Source: Allopontixanthobacter sp041741895 (GTDB taxonomy: Bacteria; Pseudomonadota; Alphaproteobacteria; Sphingomonadales; Sphingomonadaceae). Taken from it: a stretch of DNA of 64,000 nt. Made by a program: the position numbers and the translations under genes. A model generated the notes under the pieces. That model had not been told where the DNA came from and did no database searches. It saw nothing but the letters and a program-made list of their open reading frames with translations. Below, piece by piece: positions 27,944 through 35,947 of the stretch. Where the stretch lies: the NCBI GenBank assembly GCA_041741895.1, contig JBGSJO010000050.1, forward strand, positions 25,298 through 89,297, given 5' to 3'. How positions within the stretch are numbered: position 1 is the stretch's first letter; every line of letters starts with the position of its first letter.

Positions 27944-27984
27944 ATTTTTGCGAAAAATAGCTCGTCGGCGATCCAGGCATCGCG

Positions 27985-28010
27985 GGAACCTTGATCACTT
28001 TTGTAACGTT
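27985..28010 (+). promoter_or_regulatory. EcfG-type promoter of the single-domain response regulator
   Basis: GGAAC at 27985-27989, a 17-base spacer and CGTT at 28007-28010 match the alphaproteobacterial general-stress consensus. The predicted start lies about 70 bases before the GTG of the regulator gene. Confidence 0.8.
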
Positions 28011-28088
28011 GCATTTAGCAAGCCCGGCTTGTTGATGGCCGGGCCATCGGCCCGATGATGGCCGAATTGCCAAGGGAGAGGGCGGACT

Positions 28089-28541
28089 GTGGCAAAATCC
28101 TTGCGGCCTGGTGTAAAGAAGCCGGCGAAGCGCGAAATACCGGCCGGCTTCGGACGTATCCTGGTCGTAGAAGATGACGGTCTGCTGGCAATGGCCATCG
28201 AACAGGCACTGATCGATGCCGGGGCAGGCGAAGTGGTGCTTTGCAATTCCACCGACACCGCCTTGGTAGCCTTGCGGGTCAAACGGCCCGATGCAATCGT
28301 GCTGGATGTCCATCTGGCAGATCGTGATGATGGCTGGGCGATTGCCGAGCTGGTCGATGATATCGGGCCCAATCCGCCGCGGATCGTATTTTCCACTGGC
28401 GCGCCGCAGGATATACCGCCGAAAATTGCGGAATTGGGGCCAATATTGGTAAAGCCCTATGATCCGGTAGATTTGATCGAGGCCATTCGCGGCCCCCAGC
28501 GGCCCGGATTATTCTCCCGCCTGCGCGGCACCGCGCATTAG
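28089..28541 (+). CDS. Single-domain response regulator of the general stress locus (SdrG-like)
   Basis: The 150 residues are a lone receiver domain. The acidic pocket is VVEDDG, the phospho-acceptor Asp is in IVLDVHLADRDDG, the switch is FSTGAPQ and the Lys-Pro-Tyr end is LVKPYDP. The VFSTG...KPY pattern resembles the FAT GUY receivers, for example SdrG, which work upstream of PhyR in Sphingomonas. The GTG start has a good ribosome site (GGGAGAGGGCGG). The EcfG-type promoter in front makes it a member of the stress regulon as well as a likely input. Confidence 0.8.
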   Translation: MAKSLRPGVKKPAKREIPAGFGRILVVEDDGLLAMAIEQALIDAGAGEVVLCNSTDTALVALRVKRPDAIVLDVHLADRDDGWAIAELVDDIGPNPPRIVFSTGAPQDIPPKIAELGPILVKPYDPVDLIEAIRGPQRPGLFSRLRGTAH

Positions 28542-28583
28542 GGTTCCTGACATTGCAATCGTGCCAGAACTGCCATCTGGAAT

Positions 28584-28624
28584 AAAAAAAGGGGCCTCCG
28601 AACTCGCTTGGGAGTGGAGGCCCC
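28584..28624 (-). terminator. Terminator of the small RNA
   Basis: A 9-bp GC stem (GGGGCCTCC paired with GGAGGCCCC) has a 16-base loop, followed on the minus strand by seven T. In the plus direction there is no T run, so it serves a minus-strand transcript. Confidence 0.85.
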
Positions 28625-28677
28625 TGGGGATCATATCACTGGCCGTTTGGACGGGAGGGGGGTCGCGGCCAGTGACA
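28584..28677 (-). ncRNA. GsrN-like small RNA of the general stress response
   Basis: No protein gene fits this gap between two plus-strand genes. Instead the minus strand has an EcfG-like promoter, then at the predicted start a perfect 10-bp hairpin (arms 28666-28675 and 28636-28645) with a 20-base loop rich in C (CGACCCCCCTCCCGTCC), a short linker and a strong terminator. GsrN of Caulobacter is an EcfG/SigT-dependent RNA that binds targets such as katG through a C-rich 5' loop, and predicted homologues often sit beside phyR/nepR/ecfG. Expected length is about 94 bases. Confidence 0.7.
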
Positions 28678-28684
28678 TAATCTA

Positions 28685-28710
28685 AATGCCCCGGCACACA
28701 GTCCGGTTCC
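28685..28710 (-). promoter_or_regulatory. EcfG-like promoter of the small RNA
   Basis: On the minus strand GGAAC (28710-28706), 17 bases, then CATT (28688-28685). This is one base off the CGTT consensus. The expected start, about 28677, falls just before the first hairpin. Confidence 0.55.
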
Positions 28711-28827
28711 CGGGCGGATGAAAAATGTGAAAAAAATATCTGACAGGCATGGCCAGCGGCACTATCATCCCGGCAGTCCTGTCAACATTACAAACCGGTA
28801 TTACCGCAACACACCTAGTCACGGAGC

Positions 28828-28852
28828 GGAACCTAACCGGGTTGAATGCGTT
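28828..28852 (+). promoter_or_regulatory. EcfG-type promoter of phyR
   Basis: GGAAC 28828-28832, 16-base spacer, CGTT 28849-28852. The expected transcript start, about 28859, lies after the upstream ATG at 28855 and so favours the phyR start at 28885. Confidence 0.85.
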
Positions 28853-28884
28853 AAATGGCGGCAAATCAAGACGGAAGGGTAATC

Positions 28885-29679
28885 ATGTCATTGGGCGATC
28901 AAGTCGCGAAGAATATCCCCTATTTGCGGCGCTATGCGCGCGCGCTGACGGGCTCCCAGAATACCGGTGATGCCTTCGTTCAAGCCACGCTGGCGGCCGC
29001 TCTGGCCGATGACGATCTGAGGGACTCGCTGGCCGGTGGCCGCGTTCCGCTATATCGGGCGTTCAACAAGGTCTGGTCCAGCGCCTATCTGGAAATTGCC
29101 GGAAGCAACGCAGGAAAAAGCGAGCATGAGGTCGCAGCGAATATGCGCCTCAGGGCGGTCACTCCGCTTAACCGCCAGGCTCTGTTACTGACCACGCTTG
29201 AAGATTTCTCGATCGAGGAAACCGGCATGATTATGGACATGGATCCGTCCGACGTAACTGCCTTGGTGCAGGAAGCCGTTGACGAGATCGAGCGGGAAAC
29301 AACCACCAATGTGCTGATTATCGAAGATGAACCCCTGATTTCCATGCAATTGGAAGATCTGGTGACATCGCTCGGCCACGAAATTTGCGGCACGGCAGCA
29401 ACCCGCACGCAAGCTCAGGCAGTTGTCGCAGAGCGGACCCCTGGCCTGGTGCTGGCCGACATCCAGTTGGCGGACGGGTCCTCCGGCTTGGATGCAGTGG
29501 ATGATATTCTGGCGATCGACAGTGTTCCGGTGATCTTCATCACTGCCTATCCCGAGCGCCTGCTGACCGGCGACCGGCCCGAGCCGACCTATCTGGTGAC
29601 CAAGCCTTTCCAGGAAGCTACAGTTCGGGCCGCAATTTCCCAGGCATTGTTTTTCGGATCGAGCCGACCGCTGGACTGA
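28885..29679 (+). CDS. phyR: PhyR, anti-anti-sigma response regulator
   Basis: The 264 residues have an N-terminal EcfG-like sigma domain (about 1-140, with LYRAFNKVWSSAYLEIAG and PLNRQALLLTTLEDFSIEET) and a C-terminal receiver (NVLIIEDEPLISMQLEDLV, acceptor Asp in VLADIQLADGSSG, TKPF end). When phosphorylated, the sigma-like part binds NepR and frees EcfG. The start at 28885 follows AGGGT and agrees with the EcfG promoter position. Gene order with kinase, nepR and ecfG is the canonical alphaproteobacterial locus. Confidence 0.97.
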   Translation: MSLGDQVAKNIPYLRRYARALTGSQNTGDAFVQATLAAALADDDLRDSLAGGRVPLYRAFNKVWSSAYLEIAGSNAGKSEHEVAANMRLRAVTPLNRQALLLTTLEDFSIEETGMIMDMDPSDVTALVQEAVDEIERETTTNVLIIEDEPLISMQLEDLVTSLGHEICGTAATRTQAQAVVAERTPGLVLADIQLADGSSGLDAVDDILAIDSVPVIFITAYPERLLTGDRPEPTYLVTKPFQEATVRAAISQALFFGSSRPLD

Positions 29680-29710
29680 TCACGATACGGCCAGCGGGGG
29701 CCGCAGGGCA

Positions 29711-31375
29711 TCAGCGTCCGGCGCGGATTGCAAAATCACTGAGTGACCGAACGGGCACGGTTATCACACAGCGCACACCCTCTGGCGCGAAATCGAGCTC
29801 GACCGGACGGTTCAGTTCATGGGCGACGATTTTTTCGATCAAGTCGGTTCCGAAGCCCCGCTTGCGGGTGGCCGGCACGGGCGGTCCACCCGATTCCTGC
29901 CAAACGACCCGCGCCGTATCGTCTTCCAGTGTCCAGCTGATCGAAACCCGTCCGCCATTCGCCCCCAATGCGCCGTATTTTGCGGCGTTGGTGGCAAGTT
30001 CGTGAATCGTCAGGCCAAGCGACAAAGCGTCGTTGGGGGCGAGATTTACCGGCGGCCCTTCTACTGACAAAACATCGCCGCTGCCTCTGTATGGTGCCAA
30101 TTCGGCGTCCACCACCGCGGCAATCGGGGTGGCGCCCCATTCGGATTGGGTGAGCAGGTCATGGGTAGCGGACAGCGCCCTGATACGCCCTTCGATCCCT
30201 TGCGTAAATTCATCCAAATCCCTGGCCCGACGCCGGGTCAGGGCAATGATCGACAATACATTGGCCAGAGTATTCTTGACCCGGTGATTCAGTTCACGGG
30301 TCAGGGAATTACGGATCGAGTGCTGTTCACGCAGCCAGTCTAGCGATGCACGGTCTTCGATCGCCTGCTGACTTAGCAGCCGGGCCAAGATCATCAGCAA
30401 GCTGGCAACCATGAGGCCGAAGATCAGCGTAGCCATAGACAATTGCGAAAGCGAACCGTCGAGCGCCGATTCCACCTCCAGTACCATCGGCCGGTTCGCA
30501 ATCATCAGCGGCGCGGCAATCACGGCGCCAGTCGAAACCGCAGGGGGAATCTGTGCCAACAGGTTTTCCGGCGCAATTTTCCCGTCATACAGGCGGATGC
30601 CGCTTTGGCCGACAGTTTCCGGTTCCACGACCGATTCAAGGAATTCCTGGCCGTTGTACGGGCTATAGAAAAAGCCCTTCAATGACCGGGCAGCACCGCC
30701 GTCATCGCGCTTGCGACTGTCGAATACGGACATGTAGATCAGGAAACCGGTGGTTGAACCATCCCTGCCCTTCTGAACCAGCGAAACCTTGCCGCTTGCG
30801 ACAGGGCGACCTGTCCGTTCCGATTCGTCCATCGCAGTGCGCCGGACAGCATTCGAATACATATCGAAGCCCAGAGCATTACGGTTGGGTTCGGTCAGCG
30901 GCCGCAGAGAGGTTACCGGCACGATCCATTTGCGGCTGCCGTCATAGGGCGGGAATACGGCCCTGCGGCCAGGCACGCTGATGGCCATGCGCCGTTCGTA
31001 ATTTTCTAGATCTTCGGGATTAACGGCCTCTGCCCAACCCATGCCGAACGAACCACGATAGTCGGTATCGATTTGTAATTCATTGACGAACCGGTGGAAC
31101 AGCGGTTCTTCGATCTTTTCGGCCATGCTGAACAAAGCGGCACCAGCACGCAGATAGGCGACGCTCGTACTGCTACGGCGCTCTAGAGCGGACCCGATAG
31201 ATTGGGAGATCGATTGAAGGCGAACACGTTCACGCTGATATTCCACGCGCTCGATCGCAAAAACGCTGAGGCCGGTGATCGTGGAAACCAGCAGGAAGAT
31301 CAGCACCGGCACCGCGCGCGGATAATTCACGAGCCACCTGCGCAGAGCCCTTTGGCGATTTTCCGCCTGGTTCAC
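29711..31375 (-). CDS. CHASE-domain sensor histidine kinase, HWE/HisKA_2 type
   Basis: The 554 residues have one N-terminal membrane helix (about 18-40), a periplasmic CHASE domain (about 70-270, with GSFGMGWAEAVNPEDL), a second helix (about 300-325) and a kinase core. The phospho-acceptor His is at about 374 in ELNHRVKNTLANV. The ATP-binding N box reads HELATNAAKYGAL and the G box KRGFGTDLIEKIV. Kinases of this class next to phyR (PhyK, PhyT, LovK) feed phosphate to PhyR. The start is probably GTG at 31375. It is transcribed opposite to phyR and diverges from nepR. Confidence 0.9.
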   Translation of the reverse strand: MNQAENRQRALRRWLVNYPRAVPVLIFLLVSTITGLSVFAIERVEYQRERVRLQSISQSIGSALERRSSTSVAYLRAGAALFSMAEKIEEPLFHRFVNELQIDTDYRGSFGMGWAEAVNPEDLENYERRMAISVPGRRAVFPPYDGSRKWIVPVTSLRPLTEPNRNALGFDMYSNAVRRTAMDESERTGRPVASGKVSLVQKGRDGSTTGFLIYMSVFDSRKRDDGGAARSLKGFFYSPYNGQEFLESVVEPETVGQSGIRLYDGKIAPENLLAQIPPAVSTGAVIAAPLMIANRPMVLEVESALDGSLSQLSMATLIFGLMVASLLMILARLLSQQAIEDRASLDWLREQHSIRNSLTRELNHRVKNTLANVLSIIALTRRRARDLDEFTQGIEGRIRALSATHDLLTQSEWGATPIAAVVDAELAPYRGSGDVLSVEGPPVNLAPNDALSLGLTIHELATNAAKYGALGANGGRVSISWTLEDDTARVVWQESGGPPVPATRKRGFGTDLIEKIVAHELNRPVELDFAPEGVRCVITVPVRSLSDFAIRAGR

Positions 31376-31565
31376 GGAGAAGAATCATTCACGGGTAAAA
31401 ACCCTCCTGTTGGTCCGGTTTGCGGCGGACGAGAAATTTATCCGCCAACTTGGATCGCTGACTTTGATTGCAACAAAATTCGCGCTCCAGATTTTTTATC
31501 AGGCCGTGTTTTTCGAACTGCCAAGTGATTCCTTCTGGCGCGAAATCACTCTAGGTGTCAGGCAG

Positions 31566-31590
31566 GGAACAAAACAACGGGCTCTTCGTT
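31566..31590 (+). promoter_or_regulatory. EcfG-type promoter of nepR-ecfG
   Basis: GGAAC 31566-31570, 16-base spacer, CGTT 31587-31590 give autoregulation of the sigma factor operon. The remaining part of the 31376-31681 gap shows no gene. Confidence 0.85.
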
Positions 31591-31681
31591 CCCCGCATGA
31601 CAACAACATTTAATCAGCGCGGCCCACAAATTTCGATTAGAGCGGTATCAGGCATGAACTCAGGGGTGTTGCAAGTTTCCT

Positions 31682-31891
31682 ATGAAATCTGACAAGAAAA
31701 AGGGCGCCAAGGATATTTCGGAGAGCGGAAAAGTGAACCCAAAGCAGCCAGCCAGCCACGCCGGGCACCACGTTGGCCAGAAACCTGAATGGGCGAATGG
31801 ACTTCGCCGATTATACGATTCCGTGGTGGAAGAACCCCTGCCCGACAGCTTCAAGGCATTGTTATCGCGTCTGGACGACAAATCCAGATGA
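31682..31891 (+). CDS. nepR: NepR, anti-sigma factor
   Basis: This 69-residue protein has a disordered basic N-terminus and the conserved C-terminal NepR helices WANGLRRLYDSVVEEPLPDSF. It holds EcfG inactive until phosphorylated PhyR takes it away. It overlaps ecfG by an ATGA junction, giving matched amounts of both proteins. Confidence 0.95.
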   Translation: MKSDKKKGAKDISESGKVNPKQPASHAGHHVGQKPEWANGLRRLYDSVVEEPLPDSFKALLSRLDDKSR

Positions 31892-32499
31892 GCGAAAGCG
31901 CGCGCACGCCAGGCGAAAAGGCCGATTTCAAGCGTGAACTGACCGAAGTCATCCCGCATCTTCGCGCGTTCGCACGCGGGTTGTGCGGCCGCCCTGACAT
32001 GGCCGACGATCTGGTGCAGGAAGCCATGATGAAAGCATGGGCGGCGCAGGACCGGTTCGAACCCGGCACTTCCATGCGAGCATGGACATTCGTGATCCTG
32101 CGCAACGCCTATCTTACGGACATGCGGCGCAACCGCTTCCGCGGCGAATATGACGAAAATGTCGCCGAGCGGATCCTGACTGCACCTGCCGGGCAGGAAG
32201 AACCGATCCATCTAGCGGACCTGCACCGTGCCTTGCTGACCCTGCCGCCCGAAAGGCGTGAGGCTTTGCTGTTGGTTGGCGCTGGCGGGTTTTCCTATGA
32301 AGAAGCGGCCAGTATCTGTGGCTGCGCAGTGGGAACAATCAAGAGCCGGGTTGGCCGGGCCCGGGCAACGTTGAGTTCCATGATGGAAGACGGCAACATT
32401 CCGCGCCGATCGACCGAGGACGCATCGGCACACCGCGCGATCCTGCAGGAACTCGACATGGTTGCCGGAGGCAACGGGCTCGCTTCCAAGACCCGATAA
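31888..32499 (+). CDS. ecfG: EcfG-type extracytoplasmic-function sigma factor
   Basis: The 203 residues include region 2 (LRAFARGLCGRPDMADDLVQEAMMKAW, here shown across its two parts, with the DDLVQE -10 contact helix) and region 4 (PPERREALLLVGAGGFSYEE, then GTIKSRVGRAR). It directs RNA polymerase to GGAAC-N16/17-CGTT promoters of the general stress response. The start ATG overlaps the nepR stop. The C-terminal extension after region 4 is about 40 residues, as is usual for this group. Confidence 0.96.
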   Translation: MSESARTPGEKADFKRELTEVIPHLRAFARGLCGRPDMADDLVQEAMMKAWAAQDRFEPGTSMRAWTFVILRNAYLTDMRRNRFRGEYDENVAERILTAPAGQEEPIHLADLHRALLTLPPERREALLLVGAGGFSYEEAASICGCAVGTIKSRVGRARATLSSMMEDGNIPRRSTEDASAHRAILQELDMVAGGNGLASKTR

Positions 32500-32595
32500 T
32501 CCGGGCTATATGGCGCAAGGTAGCGCTGTTTCCATTGTAACCAGATAAAGCGGCAGCTTGCTGTTATACCCCTGCCGGGGACATGAGGATTAGCA

Positions 32596-33786
32596 ATGGA
32601 CGCACCGGTTTTTTCGTCTGATCCGCCCCCCGGGCACGCGGCATCGCAAATTCAGACCGCCCGCACGCGCAAGGCATTTGCGGAACAGGAACTGCGCCTG
32701 ATTTCCGCGCTCGTGCTGATCCTGGGGGCAGGCCTGTTCTTCGCCCTGCCATTCGTGCTGTCGATCGGATCGGTGGTGTTCCTCCCGGTAGTGACAGCCA
32801 TTGTCCTGACGATCATCCTATCCCCATTGGCAGACAAACTGGCAGGTTGGGGCCTGCCCAACATCCTTGCATCGCTGATCGCCTTGCTGAGTTTCATCGC
32901 AATCCTGCTGTTGGCGCTGGCCCTGATCCTGCAGCCGGCGGTAGAGCTATATGATCGCTTGCCGGCGATGGCGAACCAGGCAGCCAGGCGGTTTGGCGAA
33001 TTTCAGCGACAATTTGCCTGGCTGGCGATGGCCAATCAGGAACTGGCCAAGTTGATGGGGCAAACCGGTGGGCGCGAAGTGGTGTTGGCCAGCCCGTCGG
33101 TAATCCAGCAATTGGCCTTGGCGACGCCTAGCGTGATTCTGGAAACCCTGCTGACACTATTGATGACGTTCTTCATGATCGAGGCCCGGGTACGCATGCG
33201 GCAGCACCTGCTGTTCGACCGGACATCCTTCGGCACCAGCATCAAGGCAGCCCGGGCATTGCGCGAAATGCAGGACCGGGTCGCCGCCTATATTTTTACC
33301 GTTGCATGGATCAATGGCTGTGTCGGCGTGGTGGTGACGATCGGCGCCTGGGCGATGGGTGTGGACGCGCCGGTGATGTGGGGCGGGCTTGCAGCTCTGC
33401 TTAATTTCATTCCCTACATCGGCCCGCTGGTGATGACATCCCTGCTGGCCCTATTCGGTATCGGCACGGCAGAAACCGCCGTTCTGGGGGTCATCCCGGC
33501 CGCAGCCTATCTGGGCCTGCATGCGGTGGAGGCCAATATTGTGACCCCGGCCATATTGGGCGCGCGGTTCACAATGAACCCGGTGATGATCCTGATCGCG
33601 CTTAGCTATTTTTCATGGATATGGGGCGTATTCGGGGCGCTTTTGTCGGTCCCCATTCTGCTGATGTTGACCGCGTTTTTCGACAATGTCGGGCGGCCCA
33701 ATCTGATCGGTTTTGTCTTTGGAGAACCGCTGTTTGCGGAAAACCTGCTCGATCTTGCGCGCGAAGAGCCTTCGCCCGGGGCCTGA
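32596..33786 (+). CDS. AI-2E family transporter (PerM/YdiK-like permease)
   Basis: The 396 residues have about eight membrane helices and the family layout: paired helices near 35-75, a long amphipathic middle (VELYDRLPAMANQAARRFGEF), and the conserved end with GLAALLNFIPYIGPLVM and PAAAYLGLHAVEANIVTP. Members were first linked to autoinducer-2 export, but many seem to be ion antiporters or have unknown substrates. A bidirectional terminator separates it from sodB. Confidence 0.85.
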   Translation: MDAPVFSSDPPPGHAASQIQTARTRKAFAEQELRLISALVLILGAGLFFALPFVLSIGSVVFLPVVTAIVLTIILSPLADKLAGWGLPNILASLIALLSFIAILLLALALILQPAVELYDRLPAMANQAARRFGEFQRQFAWLAMANQELAKLMGQTGGREVVLASPSVIQQLALATPSVILETLLTLLMTFFMIEARVRMRQHLLFDRTSFGTSIKAARALREMQDRVAAYIFTVAWINGCVGVVVTIGAWAMGVDAPVMWGGLAALLNFIPYIGPLVMTSLLALFGIGTAETAVLGVIPAAAYLGLHAVEANIVTPAILGARFTMNPVMILIALSYFSWIWGVFGALLSVPILLMLTAFFDNVGRPNLIGFVFGEPLFAENLLDLAREEPSPGA

Positions 33787-33803
33787 GCGCGGCAGGATAC
33801 CCA

Positions 33804-33840
33804 AAAGGCCCGCCCCGCAGTTGCAAGGCGGGCCTTTCCT
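33804..33840. terminator. Bidirectional terminator between AI-2E permease and sodB
   Basis: AAAGGCCCGCC (33804-33814) and GGCGGGCCTTT (33827-33837) form a perfect 11-bp stem with a 12-base loop. Short T or A runs on either side serve both converging genes. Confidence 0.85.
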
Positions 33841-33857
33841 GTCTGCATTTCATCCGG

Positions 33858-34469
33858 TCAGGCGGGGTATTTCCAGGTCGTACCCCGCGCCAGATTGTCG
33901 GAGGCGAATGCCCAGTTGAGTTTCTGGTTGATCACGGCATCAAGATAGGCAGGCCGCTTGTTCTGGTGATCAAGATAATAGGCATGTTCCCACAGGTCGA
34001 TTACCAGTAGCGGGTTGAAATCGCTATCGGCTAGCGTGTCGCCGTCATGGGTTTCTTCGATCGACAGCTTGCCGTCCTTTTCCGCCAGCCAGACCCAGCC
34101 GCTGGCGAAGTGGCCTACACCGCGGTCAGCCAGCTTGGCCTTCAAATCTTCGGCTGAACCGAATGCAGCGTCGATCATCGCGGTCAATTCGTCCGACGCC
34201 GTCGTGGTGTCAGCCGCCAGCGAATGCCAGTAAAAGCCGTGGTTATAGCTTTGCGCCGCATTGTTGAACAGGCCTGGATTGGAACCGCGCGCCGCAGCAA
34301 TGACATCTTCCAGCGATGCACCGGCATGGTCCGTGCCCTCGATTGCTGCATTGGTCTTGTCCAGATAGGCCTGATGATGCTTGCCGTGGTGGAATGACAG
34401 CGTGTCGGCTGAAATGGCCGGGGCCAGCGCGGTATCGGGATAGGGCAGCGGGGTGAGTTTGAAAGACAT
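33858..34469 (-). CDS. sodB: Superoxide dismutase [Fe] (Fe/Mn family)
   Basis: The 203 residues are full length. Metal ligands are the first His in FHHGKHHQAYLDK, the His in YNHGFYWHSL, the Asp in VIDLWEHAYY and the His in the same motif. QSYNHGFYWHSL with Gln in this position is typical of Fe-SOD. It removes cytoplasmic superoxide. The product has no signal peptide. It is convergent with the AI-2E permease. Confidence 0.95.
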   Translation of the reverse strand: MSFKLTPLPYPDTALAPAISADTLSFHHGKHHQAYLDKTNAAIEGTDHAGASLEDVIAAARGSNPGLFNNAAQSYNHGFYWHSLAADTTTASDELTAMIDAAFGSAEDLKAKLADRGVGHFASGWVWLAEKDGKLSIEETHDGDTLADSDFNPLLVIDLWEHAYYLDHQNKRPAYLDAVINQKLNWAFASDNLARGTTWKYPA

Positions 34470-34552
34470 GGTTTCTCCAATCAGTCAGGGTGGAACATTT
34501 CCGGGTTTGTAAATTCAACGCATGGGCATCGAAAGGGTTGCAGGATTCGCGT

Positions 34553-35818
34553 TCAATCCTGCGTAGATCGGTCGACCGCCGCTGTCACGGCCACATTCAT
34601 CGTCACATTAGCCAGCGTGCGCATGATATCGGGCAACATTTCCACCGCCACCAGCAGCGCCAGCGGCTCCACCGGAACGCCCATCGCAATCGCAATCGGG
34701 CCGATAGAGACCACGAAGCTGATCGATCCGGGCAGGCTGACCGACCCGATGCTGATGATGAAGGCCACTGCGATGCCGACAATCATCATCATCGGTGATA
34801 ATTCCACGCCGGCCAAAGCGGCGACATAAATCACCACCGCCAAATTCATCGCGGGGCTGGTCGCGCGGAAAATCGCCACTGCCAGTGGCAGCACGAAATC
34901 GGCGGTCCGTTCGCGAATGCCAAGTGTTCCGGCACTGGCCAGCATGGCGGGCAGGCTGGCGAGCGAACTCTGGGTCGAAATCGCCACTGCCTGCGCTGGA
35001 ATCATCGCCCGGGCAAAGCGCAGCGGGCTGATCCGTCCGGCCAGCAAAGCCAGAAGATACGCGCCTAGCAAGACACAGGTGCCCACCGCGCTGACGGTAA
35101 GGATGTAATGCCCCAGCGCGGCAAAGGCCCCGCCCCCGCTGCGCGCCGCAACGCCCAACGCAAGTGCGAACACCCCGACCGGCGCGGCCCACAATACCCA
35201 GCCGATTATCGTCAGCATCGTATTGGCCAGCGCGCGAAAGAAGCGCAGCAGGGTTTCGCGCTGCTCGCCCGGCAAGCGGACCATTGCCAGCGCAAACATG
35301 GCGAAGAATATTGTCAGTGGCAGCATCGCCGTTTCCGCCGCAGCGGCGATAATGTTCGGGGCAATCAGCGAAGTGATGAAATCGCCAATCACCGGCACTT
35401 GCTGCGCCTGCGTATTGCCTGCCGCCAGCATGCCCGAAGCCGATGCAGGTATCGGAAATATCGCCAGCAGGGCCGGCATGGCCAAGGTCGCAACCGCGCC
35501 GCTGAGCAGCAGCAAGCCGAATACCAGCCCCAGCATCAACCGCGCCGCCTTGCCCGCGCTGGCGGCCTGCGCCATTTGGGTGATGCCCAGGATCAGCAGC
35601 GCCGCCACCAGCGGGATGATCGTCATCTGAAGCGCGCGCAGCCATAGCGATCCAACCGGCTGCGCAGCCGCCAGCACCGCATCCAGCAGCGCATTGTCCG
35701 CCAGAGCCCACCCCGCAAGCAATCCGGCAACAAGCCCCCCGAATGTCCACCAGACCGGCAGGCGGATCGAGATCAGATCGCCCGAATTTTCTGTCCTGAT
35801 CTTTGTTGTTTCCGGCAA
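34553..35818 (-). CDS. Dicarboxylate/amino acid:cation symporter (DAACS family)
   Basis: The 421 residues follow the glutamate/aspartate (GltP/DctA) symporter pattern with eight helices and two re-entrant hairpins. The serine-rich HP1 tip is seen as STQSSLASLPAML, and the TM7 region as FRATSPAMNLAVVIYVA. The HP2 tip reads GSVSLPGSISFVVSI. It imports acidic amino acids or C4-dicarboxylates with Na+ or H+. It diverges from glmM. Confidence 0.9.
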   Translation of the reverse strand: MPETTKIRTENSGDLISIRLPVWWTFGGLVAGLLAGWALADNALLDAVLAAAQPVGSLWLRALQMTIIPLVAALLILGITQMAQAASAGKAARLMLGLVFGLLLLSGAVATLAMPALLAIFPIPASASGMLAAGNTQAQQVPVIGDFITSLIAPNIIAAAAETAMLPLTIFFAMFALAMVRLPGEQRETLLRFFRALANTMLTIIGWVLWAAPVGVFALALGVAARSGGGAFAALGHYILTVSAVGTCVLLGAYLLALLAGRISPLRFARAMIPAQAVAISTQSSLASLPAMLASAGTLGIRERTADFVLPLAVAIFRATSPAMNLAVVIYVAALAGVELSPMMMIVGIAVAFIISIGSVSLPGSISFVVSIGPIAIAMGVPVEPLALLVAVEMLPDIMRTLANVTMNVAVTAAVDRSTQD

Positions 35819-35947
35819 AGTTGCGACTCCATTGCTTTGATGTTTCGTACTGCAGGTCCCTAAGGCCTTCCCTTTGCGGGCTTAACGCGCCAGTAGTCCG
35901 TGGCAAGTATCAGCGCATGCTGCGAGCAAATTCGAAGCGAGAATTCC

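Noticed and set aside
28509..28697. 62-codon minus-strand frame over the small RNA
   Set aside because: Promoter, hairpins and terminator explain the segment better, and the frame runs through the terminator.
28855..28884. Upstream ATG for phyR
   Set aside because: The EcfG promoter predicts a transcript start at about 28859, after this codon. The ATG at 28885 has a good ribosome site.
34608..35906. 432-codon frame on the minus strand
   Set aside because: It overlaps the symporter gene in another frame on the same strand. Gly/Ala/Arg-rich and without membrane segments or motifs.
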